48,047 bases of DNA from Verrucomicrobiia bacterium (GTDB lineage: Bacteria; Verrucomicrobiota; Verrucomicrobiia; Limisphaerales; UBA8199), in the NCBI GenBank assembly GCA_035946615.1, contig DASYZB010000137.1, positions 1 through 48,047 of the forward strand, given 5' to 3'. A program made the translations under genes and the position numbers. The notes under the pieces are model-generated. The model made no database searches. It was not told the origin of the DNA and saw only the letters and a list, made by a program, of their open reading frames with translations. Below, one piece after another: positions 35,832 through 44,407 of this stretch (positions within the stretch are counted from its first letter, which is position 1; the number at the start of each line of letters is the position of its first letter).

Positions 35832-37985
35832 ATGACGCGAGATGGGGCGCCGCTCACGCGATGGCCCCCGTCTAACCTTATGCGCGCACAACTTCTTGGA
35901 AGCACACCCTGTATCATGGCCGGCCTATTGGCATTTTATCTGCCCGCGTTTAATGGCGTGGCGGCCACGGCGGATGCCTGGCAGATCGAGAATCGCTCTT
36001 TGATTGTGACGGTCCGGCCTGAAACCGGTGTCATTTCGGTCAAGCCGAAGGACGGAGGTCACGAATGGAGCAATTCTGCAGGCCAGGGGCCTGGGCCTGT
36101 TTTCCGCAACGCGCGAAAGGATGGGAGCGCACCCCGGCGATTGGTTTTTGATGCCCCTCTTCGCGCTGGCAACACTAATCGCTGCAGCCTGACCCTCAGC
36201 CTGCGCGAGCGCGGCGCGGATTTGTTCGTGGCGATTGACCTGCCGGACCGGCAAAAGAGTATTCACGATTTTTTCCCACTGCAACCGTTCGTGCTGGAAT
36301 CGACCAATGCCTATTTGGTGGTGGCGGATTATTCCGACGGCCACCTGTACACACTGAACTCGAAGCCGCAACGCGCCTGGTTCAATCTTTGGTCCATTGA
36401 CATGCCGTGGGCAGGTGTTTGCGACCTGCGCACTGGCCGTGGTTACGCGCTGGTTGTCGAGACCGATGACGATGCCTGTATCCGGCTGGTGCAAGCACCC
36501 GGCCAACAGCAGGAACTGTGGATGCCTCAAGCCGGGTTCCAGGCGAGCCAGGGGCAGTTCCGCTATCCTCGCCGGTTCTTTTACCATTTTGCATCCAGCG
36601 GCGGCTATGTCACCCTCGCCAAGCGCTTCCGCCAATACGCGCGGGAACAGGGGTTGCTGGTCACCTTTGCAGAAAAACTGAAGAAAAATCCCAACCTCAC
36701 GCGCCTGTTCGGGGCGCCAGACGTTTGGGGAAATGCCTCGCTCAAGTTTGCGCGCGAGGCCAAAGCCGCCGGTGTCGAGAAGATGATTATCCAAGGGCGC
36801 GCGTCCGCGGAGGAGATGAAAGCAATCAACGCTCTGGGCTTCATCACGAGCGAATATGACAATTACACCGACATCCTCCAGGTGGAACCGGGCAAGCCCA
36901 TAGATGCGCATCATGGCCATCTGCCCCAGGATGTTGTGCTAAAGGCAGACGGCGAGCGCATGAAGGCATGGTTGACCTGGGATAAAAAACAATACATGAA
37001 GCGTTGTCCTGCCCTGTGGGTGGCCGCAGCGAAGGTGGTGATTCCCGAAGTGCTTGGGCAATACCCGTTCCTGGGGCGGTTCATCGACGTCACGACCGCC
37101 GAGGACCTTTACGTATGCTACGATCCGCAGCACCCCTTAACGCGCAGCGCCAAGCGCCAGTGCGGGGTGCATTTGCTGGGCTATGCCCGTTCGCTCGGGC
37201 TGATTATGGGTGGCGAGCATGGCCGGTATTGGGCGGTGCCGGAGCTGGATTATATCGAAGGCATGCAAAGCGGCGGCTCTTATTCCTGGCCTTCCGGCTG
37301 GCTGCTCCGTCCCAAATCCAAAGACCAGCAATTCGAAAATCCGCATGGGGGCAAGTTCGGTTCCTGGGCCGAATACGAGACCTGGGGCATCGGTCACGCC
37401 ACGCGGGTGCCGTTGTGGGAACTGGTGTTCCATGACTGTGTCGTATCGACCTGGTATTGGGGTGATTCGAGCGATTTCCTCCTGGAAGCCGCCCCGGAAG
37501 TGACGCCCAAGAAAGACGCCTTCAACGTTCTTTACGGCACCATCCCGCTGCTCTGGGCTAACAAAGAAGGCTCCTGGCAAACTGCGCGTGAGACGTTCCT
37601 GCGCACCTATCGCAACACTTGCAAACTGCACGAAATCGTCGCCGGCACCGAAATGTTGAGCCATGAGTTTCTCACACCCGATCGCGCGGTGCAACGCACC
37701 CGGTTTAGCGATGGCACAGAAGTGGTGGTGAACTTCGGTGCGCAGCCCGCCCTGGTGAAGGTGAAGGGTACAAGCTGGTCGCTGCCTAAAAACGGCTTCG
37801 CAGTCAAGGGACCGAGGATTGAACAATCCCTTGCGCTCGTCGATGGAAAGGTCAAAAGCAGAATCAAAACAAAGAATTTTCGGTTTTCCGAAACATTGCC
37901 GCCTCCCCGACAGGATGCAGCCCAAACATTAAAACCGGCGCGGGAAAACAATTCGCTGCTCGGTTTGGCGCCTTTGGCTCGATAA
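35832..37985 (+). CDS. Putative secreted glycoside hydrolase
   Basis: About 717 aa from ATG 35832 (AAGGA 12 bases upstream); ATG 35880 is an alternative and the open frame reaches 35715. A signal-like hydrophobic segment (CIMAGLLAFYLPAFNGVAAT) indicates export. The N-terminal 300 residues are a beta-sandwich region (QIENRSLIVTVRPETGVISV) and the middle looks like a TIM-barrel catalytic domain (FITSEYDNYTDILQ; FLGRFIDVTTAEDLYVCYDP; IMGGEHGRYW), with a C-terminal beta domain. It resembles uncharacterised glycosidases loosely like GH101 or DUF5696; I cannot assign family or substrate. It sits between two MDR-SDR pairs, so the released sugar may feed those enzymes. Confidence 0.62.
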   Translation: MTRDGAPLTRWPPSNLMRAQLLGSTPCIMAGLLAFYLPAFNGVAATADAWQIENRSLIVTVRPETGVISVKPKDGGHEWSNSAGQGPGPVFRNARKDGSAPRRLVFDAPLRAGNTNRCSLTLSLRERGADLFVAIDLPDRQKSIHDFFPLQPFVLESTNAYLVVADYSDGHLYTLNSKPQRAWFNLWSIDMPWAGVCDLRTGRGYALVVETDDDACIRLVQAPGQQQELWMPQAGFQASQGQFRYPRRFFYHFASSGGYVTLAKRFRQYAREQGLLVTFAEKLKKNPNLTRLFGAPDVWGNASLKFAREAKAAGVEKMIIQGRASAEEMKAINALGFITSEYDNYTDILQVEPGKPIDAHHGHLPQDVVLKADGERMKAWLTWDKKQYMKRCPALWVAAAKVVIPEVLGQYPFLGRFIDVTTAEDLYVCYDPQHPLTRSAKRQCGVHLLGYARSLGLIMGGEHGRYWAVPELDYIEGMQSGGSYSWPSGWLLRPKSKDQQFENPHGGKFGSWAEYETWGIGHATRVPLWELVFHDCVVSTWYWGDSSDFLLEAAPEVTPKKDAFNVLYGTIPLLWANKEGSWQTARETFLRTYRNTCKLHEIVAGTEMLSHEFLTPDRAVQRTRFSDGTEVVVNFGAQPALVKVKGTSWSLPKNGFAVKGPRIEQSLALVDGKVKSRIKTKNFRFSETLPPPRQDAAQTLKPARENNSLLGLAPLAR

Positions 37986-37993
37986 CACGCCCT

Positions 37994-39100
37994 ATGAGAG
38001 CGGCCATCCTTTATGGGCAGGAAGATGTGCGGGTGGAACAAGTCCTGCCGCGCGCGCTGGCCCCGGGTGAAGTGCGAATCCAAATCGAGGCCGCGCTGAC
38101 CTGCGGGACCGACCTCAAGGTCTTCAAGCGCGGCTATCATGCGCGCATGATTGTTCCCCCGGCGGTCTTCGGCCATGAGCTGGCCGGGGTGATTTCCGAA
38201 ACGCAAGCCCCAGAGGAAACGGCGCAAACCCCCGGTCCGGGTGCTGGAAGTGCCGAACACGAATTCGTCGCTCGCGCCGTTGGCGCGAGCCTGCGCCCAG
38301 CTCCCAAAATCGGGGACCGGGTGGTGGTGGCCAACTCGGCCCCTTGCGGCAACTGCTTTTATTGCCGCGCCAACCAGGAGAACCTGTGCGACGACCTGCT
38401 GTTCCTCAATGGCGCTTACGCAGAATCGATTGTTGTTCCGGCGCGAATCGTGCAGAAGAATCTGTGGCCGCTCAAGCCGGGGACGGCTTTCCGCGATGCG
38501 GCGCTCGTCGAGCCGTTGGCGTGTGTCGTGCAGGGCATTGAGGATGCAAAGTTGCGGGCCGGTCAGCGCGTGCTGGTGCTGGGCGCGGGTCCAATCGGTT
38601 TAATGTTTGTTGTGCTGGCGCGCCAGCTCGGCTGCACAGTGACCGTGGCCGGACGCGGCGAAGGCCGTTTGCAAACGGCGCGCCGGCTTGGGGCCGAGAC
38701 AGCAATCCCCGTGGTAACCGGCGATGAACTGGAGCCTGGGAGCCTGCCGGGCTCACCGTTCGATGTCGTTATCGAGGCGGTGGGCAAACCTGAGACATGG
38801 GAAGCCGCGGTGCCCTTGACGCGCAAGGGCGGATTGGTCAACTTTTTCGGCGGCTGCCCCGCCGGCACAAAGGTGGCGCTGGATACGGGCTTGATTCACT
38901 ATTCGAACCTGACGCTGGTTGCGAGTTTCCATCACACGCCGCGCGCGGTGGGCCGCGCGTTGGAATTAATCGAAAGCGGGATCATCAACGCTGCGGACTT
39001 TGTCGATGGTCAATGGCCTCTGAGCCGGCTGCCTGAGCTGTTTCAGTCGATGGCCGCCGGCAATCGCGCCGTGAAAACGTTTATCAACGTCAAAGCGTAG
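37994..39100 (+). CDS. Zinc-dependent MDR dehydrogenase (second copy)
   Basis: A 368-aa medium-chain dehydrogenase. Its catalytic region is LTCGTDLKVFKRGYH with FGHELAGVI, the structural zinc site CGNCFYCRANQENLC, and the Rossmann motif VLVLGAGPIGLMFVVLARQL. Compared with the copy at 31109 it has an extra loop of about 25 residues after the GHE motif, rich in Glu, Pro and Ala. It most resembles L-threonine/sorbitol-type dehydrogenases; sugar oxidation is inferred from the adjacent glycosidase-like gene, which ends 8 bases upstream. The SDR gene starts 93 bases downstream. Confidence 0.86.
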   Translation: MRAAILYGQEDVRVEQVLPRALAPGEVRIQIEAALTCGTDLKVFKRGYHARMIVPPAVFGHELAGVISETQAPEETAQTPGPGAGSAEHEFVARAVGASLRPAPKIGDRVVVANSAPCGNCFYCRANQENLCDDLLFLNGAYAESIVVPARIVQKNLWPLKPGTAFRDAALVEPLACVVQGIEDAKLRAGQRVLVLGAGPIGLMFVVLARQLGCTVTVAGRGEGRLQTARRLGAETAIPVVTGDELEPGSLPGSPFDVVIEAVGKPETWEAAVPLTRKGGLVNFFGGCPAGTKVALDTGLIHYSNLTLVASFHHTPRAVGRALELIESGIINAADFVDGQWPLSRLPELFQSMAAGNRAVKTFINVKA

Positions 39101-39192
39101 CTTCGCCTCGCGACAGCTTCGCCTTGCAAGGTTGACTTTTGCCGGGTTATAGGCGATTGGGCCAGATGTGAGCGGGCAAAACTGGAGGGAAT

Positions 39193-39963
39193 ATGAGGTT
39201 AAAGGATAGAGTGGCGGTGATCACCGGCGCGGGCAGTGGCATCGGCGCGGCGATTGCAGAGCGATTCGCGGCGGGAGGAGGCCGGGTAGTGATCAATTAT
39301 CACCCCGGGGGCAAGCACAACGGGGCTGAACTGGCCGGCAAACTCACCCAAAACGGGCAGAGCGCCATTGCTATCGGCGCCAACGTGGACCAACGCGCTG
39401 AGGTGGAGCAGATGTTTCAGCAGACCGTCGCCAGATTTGGCCGTGTCGATATCCTGGTGAACAATGCCGGCATCGAGATTAACAAGCCTTTCATCGATCT
39501 TACAGATGAGGAATGGAGCAAGGTCATCGGGGTAAATCTGTATGGCAGCTTTGTGGTCAGCCAGACGGGGGCCCGCCAGATGGTCAAGCAGGGGCAAGGC
39601 GGCAAAATCCTGTTCATCTCGTCGGTGCATGAGGACATCCCGTTTCCACGCTATACAGCCTATTGCGCCTCGAAAGGGGCTATCCGGATGATGATGCGCA
39701 ATTTGGCCATCGAACTTGCCCCTTATAAGATCAACGTCAATAATATTGCCCCCGGGGCGATTGCGACGCCGATAAACCAAAAGGTCCTTGAGAACCCGCA
39801 GGAAAAACAGAAGGCCATTGGCGAAATCCCTTGGGGCCGCTTCGGTAAACCTGAGGAGGTGGCATCGCTGGCCGTTTTTCTGGCAAGCGCTGAAGCCGAT
39901 TACGTCACCGGGAGCACCTACTACATGGATGGCGGGATGACGCAACAGGTGACGAAGTATTGA
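39193..39963 (+). CDS. SDR-family oxidoreductase (glucose 1-dehydrogenase-like)
   Basis: A 256-aa classical short-chain dehydrogenase. The cofactor motif GAGSGIGAAIAERFAAGGGR, NNAG, Ser in FISSVHED and the intact catalytic YCASKG are all present, as is the C-terminal DYVTGSTYYMDGGM. It resembles glucose 1-dehydrogenase or related NAD(P)-dependent sugar dehydrogenases. The ribosome binding site (GGAGGGAAT) is strong. It follows the MDR gene and precedes the isomerase-like gene in the same direction, so a shared carbohydrate route is likely. Confidence 0.9.
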   Translation: MRLKDRVAVITGAGSGIGAAIAERFAAGGGRVVINYHPGGKHNGAELAGKLTQNGQSAIAIGANVDQRAEVEQMFQQTVARFGRVDILVNNAGIEINKPFIDLTDEEWSKVIGVNLYGSFVVSQTGARQMVKQGQGGKILFISSVHEDIPFPRYTAYCASKGAIRMMMRNLAIELAPYKINVNNIAPGAIATPINQKVLENPQEKQKAIGEIPWGRFGKPEEVASLAVFLASAEADYVTGSTYYMDGGMTQQVTKY

Positions 39964-40045
39964 GCGCAGATGGCTCAGAAATATGGTAATCTTGGCCGGC
40001 CAAAAAGTCCGTGCCATCGTATGCGGGCGGGTATAGTATCGCCCC

Positions 40046-40933
40046 ATGAAGCAAAAAATTTCTCGCCGCTCGGCTCTGCGCAAAGTCACCGGTGGCACCG
40101 TGGCGCTCGCGGCTGCCGCCAGTTTATCCCGCCGCCTTGAGGCCGCCGACGACGCGGTCGGTTCGAAGCTCAAGTACCGCATTCACCCGTCGGTTTGCAA
40201 ATGGTGCTACGGGAAAATCCCGCTGGAAGACTTTTGCGTGGCGTGCAAACAGATTGGGCTGCAATCGATCGATTTGCTCGAGGTGCCGGACTTTCCGCTT
40301 CTCAAGAAGCATGACCTGGTGTGCGCGATGGTCAGCGGGGTGCCGGGTGGCATCGGCAGCGGGTTGAACCGGAAGGAGAATCACGATCGGATTGTGGAGT
40401 TTTTCGAGAAGACGGCGCCGATTGTGGCGGAGTATGGGTATCCGAACATCATCTGTTTTTCCGGGAACCGCAAAGGGATGAGCGACGAGCAGGGCCTGGA
40501 GAATTGCGAGATTGGGGTTAAACGCATTGCGCCCATCGTCGAGAAGTACAAGGTCACTGCTTGCATGGAACTGCTCAACAGCAAGCGGGACCATAAAGAT
40601 TACATGTGCGATCATACCGCTTGGGGCGTTGAGTTGGCCAAGCGCGTCGGCTCCGATAATTTCAAGCTCCTTTACGATATTTATCACATGCAGATCATGG
40701 AGGGAGACATGATCGCCACCATTCGCGAGAACCATCAGTACCTGGGCCATTATCATACCGGCGGCGTGCCGGGCCGTGGCGAAATTGATGAGACCCAGGA
40801 GATTTATTACCCGGCAGTCATGCGGGCCATCGTCGAGAGCGGTTTCAAAGGGTTCGTTGCGCAGGAGTTTGTTCCCAAGCGCAGCGACGTGCTGGCTTCC
40901 CTCAAGCAGGGTGTGGAAATCTGCGACGTTTAA
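40046..40933 (+). CDS. Exported hydroxypyruvate isomerase-like TIM-barrel protein
   Basis: A 295-aa protein of the xylose-isomerase-like TIM-barrel superfamily, closest to hydroxypyruvate isomerase (Hyi). The N-terminus is a Tat-type signal (SRRSALRKVTGGTVALAAAA, then SLSRR), so the enzyme should be exported folded, which is unusual for Hyi. Metal and active-site regions are ACMELLNSKRDHKDYMCDHT, LLYDIYHMQIMEGD, GHYHTGGVPGRGEIDETQEI and FVAQEFVP. It could be a periplasmic sugar isomerase or epimerase for the pathway formed with the MDR, SDR and glycosidase-like proteins. The substrate is not known. It converges on argF with a 42-base gap. Confidence 0.82.
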   Translation: MKQKISRRSALRKVTGGTVALAAAASLSRRLEAADDAVGSKLKYRIHPSVCKWCYGKIPLEDFCVACKQIGLQSIDLLEVPDFPLLKKHDLVCAMVSGVPGGIGSGLNRKENHDRIVEFFEKTAPIVAEYGYPNIICFSGNRKGMSDEQGLENCEIGVKRIAPIVEKYKVTACMELLNSKRDHKDYMCDHTAWGVELAKRVGSDNFKLLYDIYHMQIMEGDMIATIRENHQYLGHYHTGGVPGRGEIDETQEIYYPAVMRAIVESGFKGFVAQEFVPKRSDVLASLKQGVEICDV

Positions 40934-40975
40934 ATCGGCGCCTGCTGCGAGCGGCGGCGGTCTTTTGAGCAGCCT

Positions 40976-41875
40976 TCATCCTCCTGCCAGCCACTCCAAG
41001 ACGCCCTTCTGCGCGTGCAACCGGTTTTCGGCCTGATCGAAAATGGTTTGCGCATTGGCTTCAAAGGTTTCCTCGTCAATCTCCTTGCCTCGATAGGCGG
41101 GCAAACAGTGCATCACCAGCGCGCCTGGCCGGGCGAGACCGATCAGAGACGCGTTGATCTGATAGCCGGTTAATTGCCGGATGCGCTCGGCCGATTCAGC
41201 TTCCTTTCCCATCGATACCCACACATCGGTATATAATAAATCGGTGTCTTTGGCGGCTGCCTTCAGGTCCGTGGTGCAGGTGACCTTCCCCCCGGCCCGT
41301 TGCAGCAGTGCCGTTGCGGGTTGAAAGGCCTTCGGCGCCGCAATGCGCAACTCGAAGCCGAGCCGGGCGGCGGCAAAAATCCACGAGTTTGCGACATTGC
41401 AGGCGCCGTCCCCGATAAACGTGACCACTTTGCCCTGGATTGAGCCGCGTTTTTCCTGATACGTTAAGACATCCGCCAGGATTTGGCAGGGATGCTCCTC
41501 GTCGGTGAGCGCGTTTATCGTGGGAATCCCCGCAAACCGGGCGAACTCCTCGAGATCGCTTTGGGCAAAAGTCCGAAAGACGGCGCCTTGCATCATCCGG
41601 CCCAAAACGCGGGCGGTATCCTTGATCGGTTCGCCGCGCCCGAGTTGGATTTCTGTTGCGGGCAGAAAAATCACATTACCGCCAAGTTGGCGGATGCCGA
41701 CCTCGAATGAGATGCGGGTGCGCGTGGAGGATTTGGCAAAAAGCATGGCCCAGATTTGCCCGCTCAAAGGCTGGTTCGATGCCCTGCCTGGTTTCTTTTT
41801 CAACTCAACCGCGCGAGTCAGAATGGAATCCATATCGGCCCGCGCCAGCTTTTCGATACTCAACAGGTGTTTCAT
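40976..41875 (-). CDS. argF: Ornithine carbamoyltransferase
   Basis: A 299-aa enzyme making citrulline from ornithine and carbamoyl phosphate. The start is ATG 41875 (MKHLLSIEKL); a longer frame to 41911 overlaps argD. Carbamoyl phosphate binding is marked by FAKSSTRTRISFE and HPCQ, the second domain by VTFIGDGACNVANSWIFAAA, and ornithine binding and the catalytic Cys by VMHCLPAYRGKEID. Length is normal. It follows argD by 4 bases, so the two are one arginine biosynthesis operon. Confidence 0.94.
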   Translation of the reverse strand: MKHLLSIEKLARADMDSILTRAVELKKKPGRASNQPLSGQIWAMLFAKSSTRTRISFEVGIRQLGGNVIFLPATEIQLGRGEPIKDTARVLGRMMQGAVFRTFAQSDLEEFARFAGIPTINALTDEEHPCQILADVLTYQEKRGSIQGKVVTFIGDGACNVANSWIFAAARLGFELRIAAPKAFQPATALLQRAGGKVTCTTDLKAAAKDTDLLYTDVWVSMGKEAESAERIRQLTGYQINASLIGLARPGALVMHCLPAYRGKEIDEETFEANAQTIFDQAENRLHAQKGVLEWLAGG

Positions 41876-41879
41876 GCTA

Positions 41880-43163
41880 TCATCCAAGACCTGCCAACAC
41901 CGATTCGACAATTCCCAGCCCTTCCTGGGCCTCGGCTGGGCTCAGGTTCAGCGGCGGGAGCAACCGGATAATCTGGGCGCCTGCAGGAATGGCCAGGAGC
42001 CCCGCCCGGTGCAGCAGGTCCACAAACCGCACCGCCTGTGTTCGGGTGCTCTCGCCCGGCAATCGCGCCTGGTCCGGGACCAACTCGATTCCCAACATCA
42101 GCCCGAGCCCGCGCACCTGGCGGATTACTCCGGGATGCTTTTGCGCGAGGGCTTGCAAACCGTTCTTGAGAAAATCGCCGATGCGCCGGGCATTGTCGGC
42201 CAAGCCATCGCGTTGGATGACTTCCAGAATTTTCAATGCCACAGCGCAAGCCAGGGGTGAGCCGCCATAGGTGCTGCCGTGGGTCCCTGCGCCCAGAACA
42301 TCCGCATACGGCGCCCGCACCCAAAAAGCGCCTATGGGAAAACCGCCCCCGAGGGATTTGGCCATCGAAAGGCCGTCGGGCAAAAACTCGCCGCCCTCGA
42401 CGGACTCGATGATGCGTTGAAAACTCTGAAAACGCCCGGTGCGGAAGTGGCCATCCTGAACGCCATCCATGAGCAAGAGCAGTTTCCTTTGATCACATAA
42501 CTGTCGCAAACCGAGTAAATAGTCCGGTGTGGCCGGTTGCACCCCGCCTTCGCCTTGCACACCCTCGATCAGAATGGCCGCTGTGGCAGGCGACAGCGCA
42601 GCCCGCATCGCATCGAGATCGTTGTAGGGCACCTGCCGGAATCCGGCGACCATCGGTTCAAACCCCTTCTTGACCTTCTCCTGGCCCGTTGCGGCGATGC
42701 CGGCCAGCGTCCGCCCATGAAACGAATTCAACGTGGTAAGAATCTCGAACCGGCCCTCGTCATGGCCAAATTTGCGCGCCAGTTTAAAAAGCCCCTCATT
42801 GGCTTCACCTCCGCTGTTGCAGAAAAAGCATTTGCCCGGCCCGATGTGGCTGGACAATGCCTGGGCCAGTTTTCCCTGGGGTTCATGGTAGTAGAAATTC
42901 GAGACATGCACGAGCCTGCGCGACTGCTCGATAAGGGCGGACGAAATCGCCTCGGGCGCATGCCCAAGGGCAGAAACGGCTATGCCGCCACCGAGGTCGA
43001 GATAGCGCTTGCCGCTCACGTCATAGACGTAGCTGCCGGCGCCGTGGCTGAGCACCAGGTCGAACCGGCCATAACTCGGAACCACGTGCTGCTGAAAAAG
43101 CTTCTGCACCGCAGCGGCGTCGTTGCGCACAATCGGCGGGGGCGCCGGAACAATTTCTTTCAT
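41880..43163 (-). CDS. argD: Acetylornithine aminotransferase-like protein
   Basis: A 427-aa class III PLP aminotransferase (start ATG 43163; GTG 43199 is possible), converting N-acetylglutamate semialdehyde to acetylornithine. PLP region motifs are FFCNSGGEANEGLFKLARKF, NSFHGRTLAGIAATGQ, EGVQGEGGVQPA and the catalytic Lys in LSMAKSLGGGFPIGAFW. The usual 'DEVQTGMGRTG' reads LLLMDGVQDGHFRTGRF: the PLP-binding Asp is kept, but the next Glu is Gly and the rest is altered, with a few extra residues afterwards. This may affect substrate choice. It sits in an operon with argF, which supports the arginine role. Confidence 0.88.
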   Translation of the reverse strand: MKEIVPAPPPIVRNDAAAVQKLFQQHVVPSYGRFDLVLSHGAGSYVYDVSGKRYLDLGGGIAVSALGHAPEAISSALIEQSRRLVHVSNFYYHEPQGKLAQALSSHIGPGKCFFCNSGGEANEGLFKLARKFGHDEGRFEILTTLNSFHGRTLAGIAATGQEKVKKGFEPMVAGFRQVPYNDLDAMRAALSPATAAILIEGVQGEGGVQPATPDYLLGLRQLCDQRKLLLLMDGVQDGHFRTGRFQSFQRIIESVEGGEFLPDGLSMAKSLGGGFPIGAFWVRAPYADVLGAGTHGSTYGGSPLACAVALKILEVIQRDGLADNARRIGDFLKNGLQALAQKHPGVIRQVRGLGLMLGIELVPDQARLPGESTRTQAVRFVDLLHRAGLLAIPAGAQIIRLLPPLNLSPAEAQEGLGIVESVLAGLG

Positions 43164-43200
43164 ACTCGAGGCATTCCCAGGAAGCAAAAGAGACAGCACT

Positions 43201-44001
43201 TTACCTGGAAACCGCGCCGAGGGAAGGAGGAAATTGATTTCTCATATCCGCTAGAAAAGGCAGGCCCTGCCGGTACTTCCGCAAAGCGGCCAAATCCAAA
43301 GCGGCACGTGTCGAGCCTTGGCTCGTGCCGGCATCGGCCAGGATGTCGCCGTTAAAATCGACGACCAATGAGCGGCCAGGATAGGAGTAGAAAGGATCGG
43401 AACCGACGCGGTTGACGCCGGCCACGTAAGCCTGGTTTTCAATGGCGCGAGCTTGCAACAGGCGCACCCAATGCTGCAATCGCTTTTCGGGCCAGTTGGC
43501 AATAACCACGAAGAGCTCGGGCTGGTGGTCGAGGGCGGCCTGGCGGAACAGTTCCGGAAAGCGCAGGTCGTAACAAACAAAAGGGCATACGGAGCAATCC
43601 GCCCATCGGAACGCCACCGGTTTTTCACCGGCAACATAATGCTCGGACTCGCCCCCCGGAGTGAATGGCCGCATTTTGGCGTAGAAGGCCAGCAGTTTGC
43701 CGGTGTTCGAGAATACCAGGGCCTTGTTTCGAGCGCGCCCGTCGCGCCCACGCATTGCCGCGCCCGCAACCAGGCAAACGTCATACTGTCTGGCCAACTC
43801 GGCCAGGAAGTTCTCCGTTTCTCCCCCATACGCCTCGGCGATAGCCCCTGTGTTCATGCTGAAGCCGGTGGCGAACATCTCGGGCAGCACCACAAGTGAA
43901 CCCTTCGGCGGGGGCGCCTTTGCCAAGAGGCCCCGCACAATTGCAAAATTGGCCGGCTTATCTTCCCAGGCGCTATCAAGCTGGAGAGCCACTACATTCA
44001 T
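43201..44001 (-). CDS. Omega-amidase-like carbon-nitrogen hydrolase
   Basis: A 266-aa nitrilase-superfamily enzyme from ATG 44001 (MNVVALQLDSAWEDKPANFA); the frame open to 44130 lacks homology before this. The catalytic triad is visible: Glu in VVLPEMFATGF, Lys in YAKMRPFTP and Cys in FVCYDLRFPELFR. The family includes omega-amidase, which hydrolyses alpha-ketoglutaramate and alpha-ketosuccinamate, and this one has the typical length and MRPFTPGGE pattern. It lies 37 bases upstream of argD on the same strand, consistent with nitrogen-compound metabolism. Confidence 0.86.
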   Translation of the reverse strand: MNVVALQLDSAWEDKPANFAIVRGLLAKAPPPKGSLVVLPEMFATGFSMNTGAIAEAYGGETENFLAELARQYDVCLVAGAAMRGRDGRARNKALVFSNTGKLLAFYAKMRPFTPGGESEHYVAGEKPVAFRWADCSVCPFVCYDLRFPELFRQAALDHQPELFVVIANWPEKRLQHWVRLLQARAIENQAYVAGVNRVGSDPFYSYPGRSLVVDFNGDILADAGTSQGSTRAALDLAALRKYRQGLPFLADMRNQFPPSLGAVSR

Positions 44002-44407
44002 TGCGCCAAGCTTATTGCGAGACGGCGTTCTTGGCCAGAGTGACCAAGCCGCGCCCAGCAGCGCATTTAAGTGGACTTGCGGCGCCTGGTCCCAAAACCC
44101 CCGGACCCTGAGATTTTTCCCCCGTTTCATCCCCCGTCATTAACTCATTAACTGCAACTTCTCCTTTACCTTGAGGGCGTCTTGGAGTAGAGTCCAACCA
44201 GTGCAATTCTCAGTCTATCAGAGTGCCAGCCGCGCGCGTTCGGTTTCATTCGAAAGCGCAGCCGCCCCTCTTTTCCCCACTCCACCTTAGCTGAGGCACC
44301 CCATCCGGGCCATCCTGGGATTTCGCCAGGATTTATCGCAGCGCCTTTCCAGGCTGCTTTCGCCATTTGGCCGTTTCTCAACTCGATTACAATTTTTAAT
44401 ATTTTTA
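44002..44407. other. Intergenic region between the omega-amidase gene and prfC
   Basis: A divergent promoter region of about 400 bases. It holds a perfect hairpin (ATCCTGG-GATTTCG-CCAGGAT, 44312-44332) and an AT-rich run (about 44385-44405) immediately before prfC. A minus-strand frame over 44166-44426 looks non-coding. No tRNA or known riboswitch was recognised. Confidence 0.5.
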
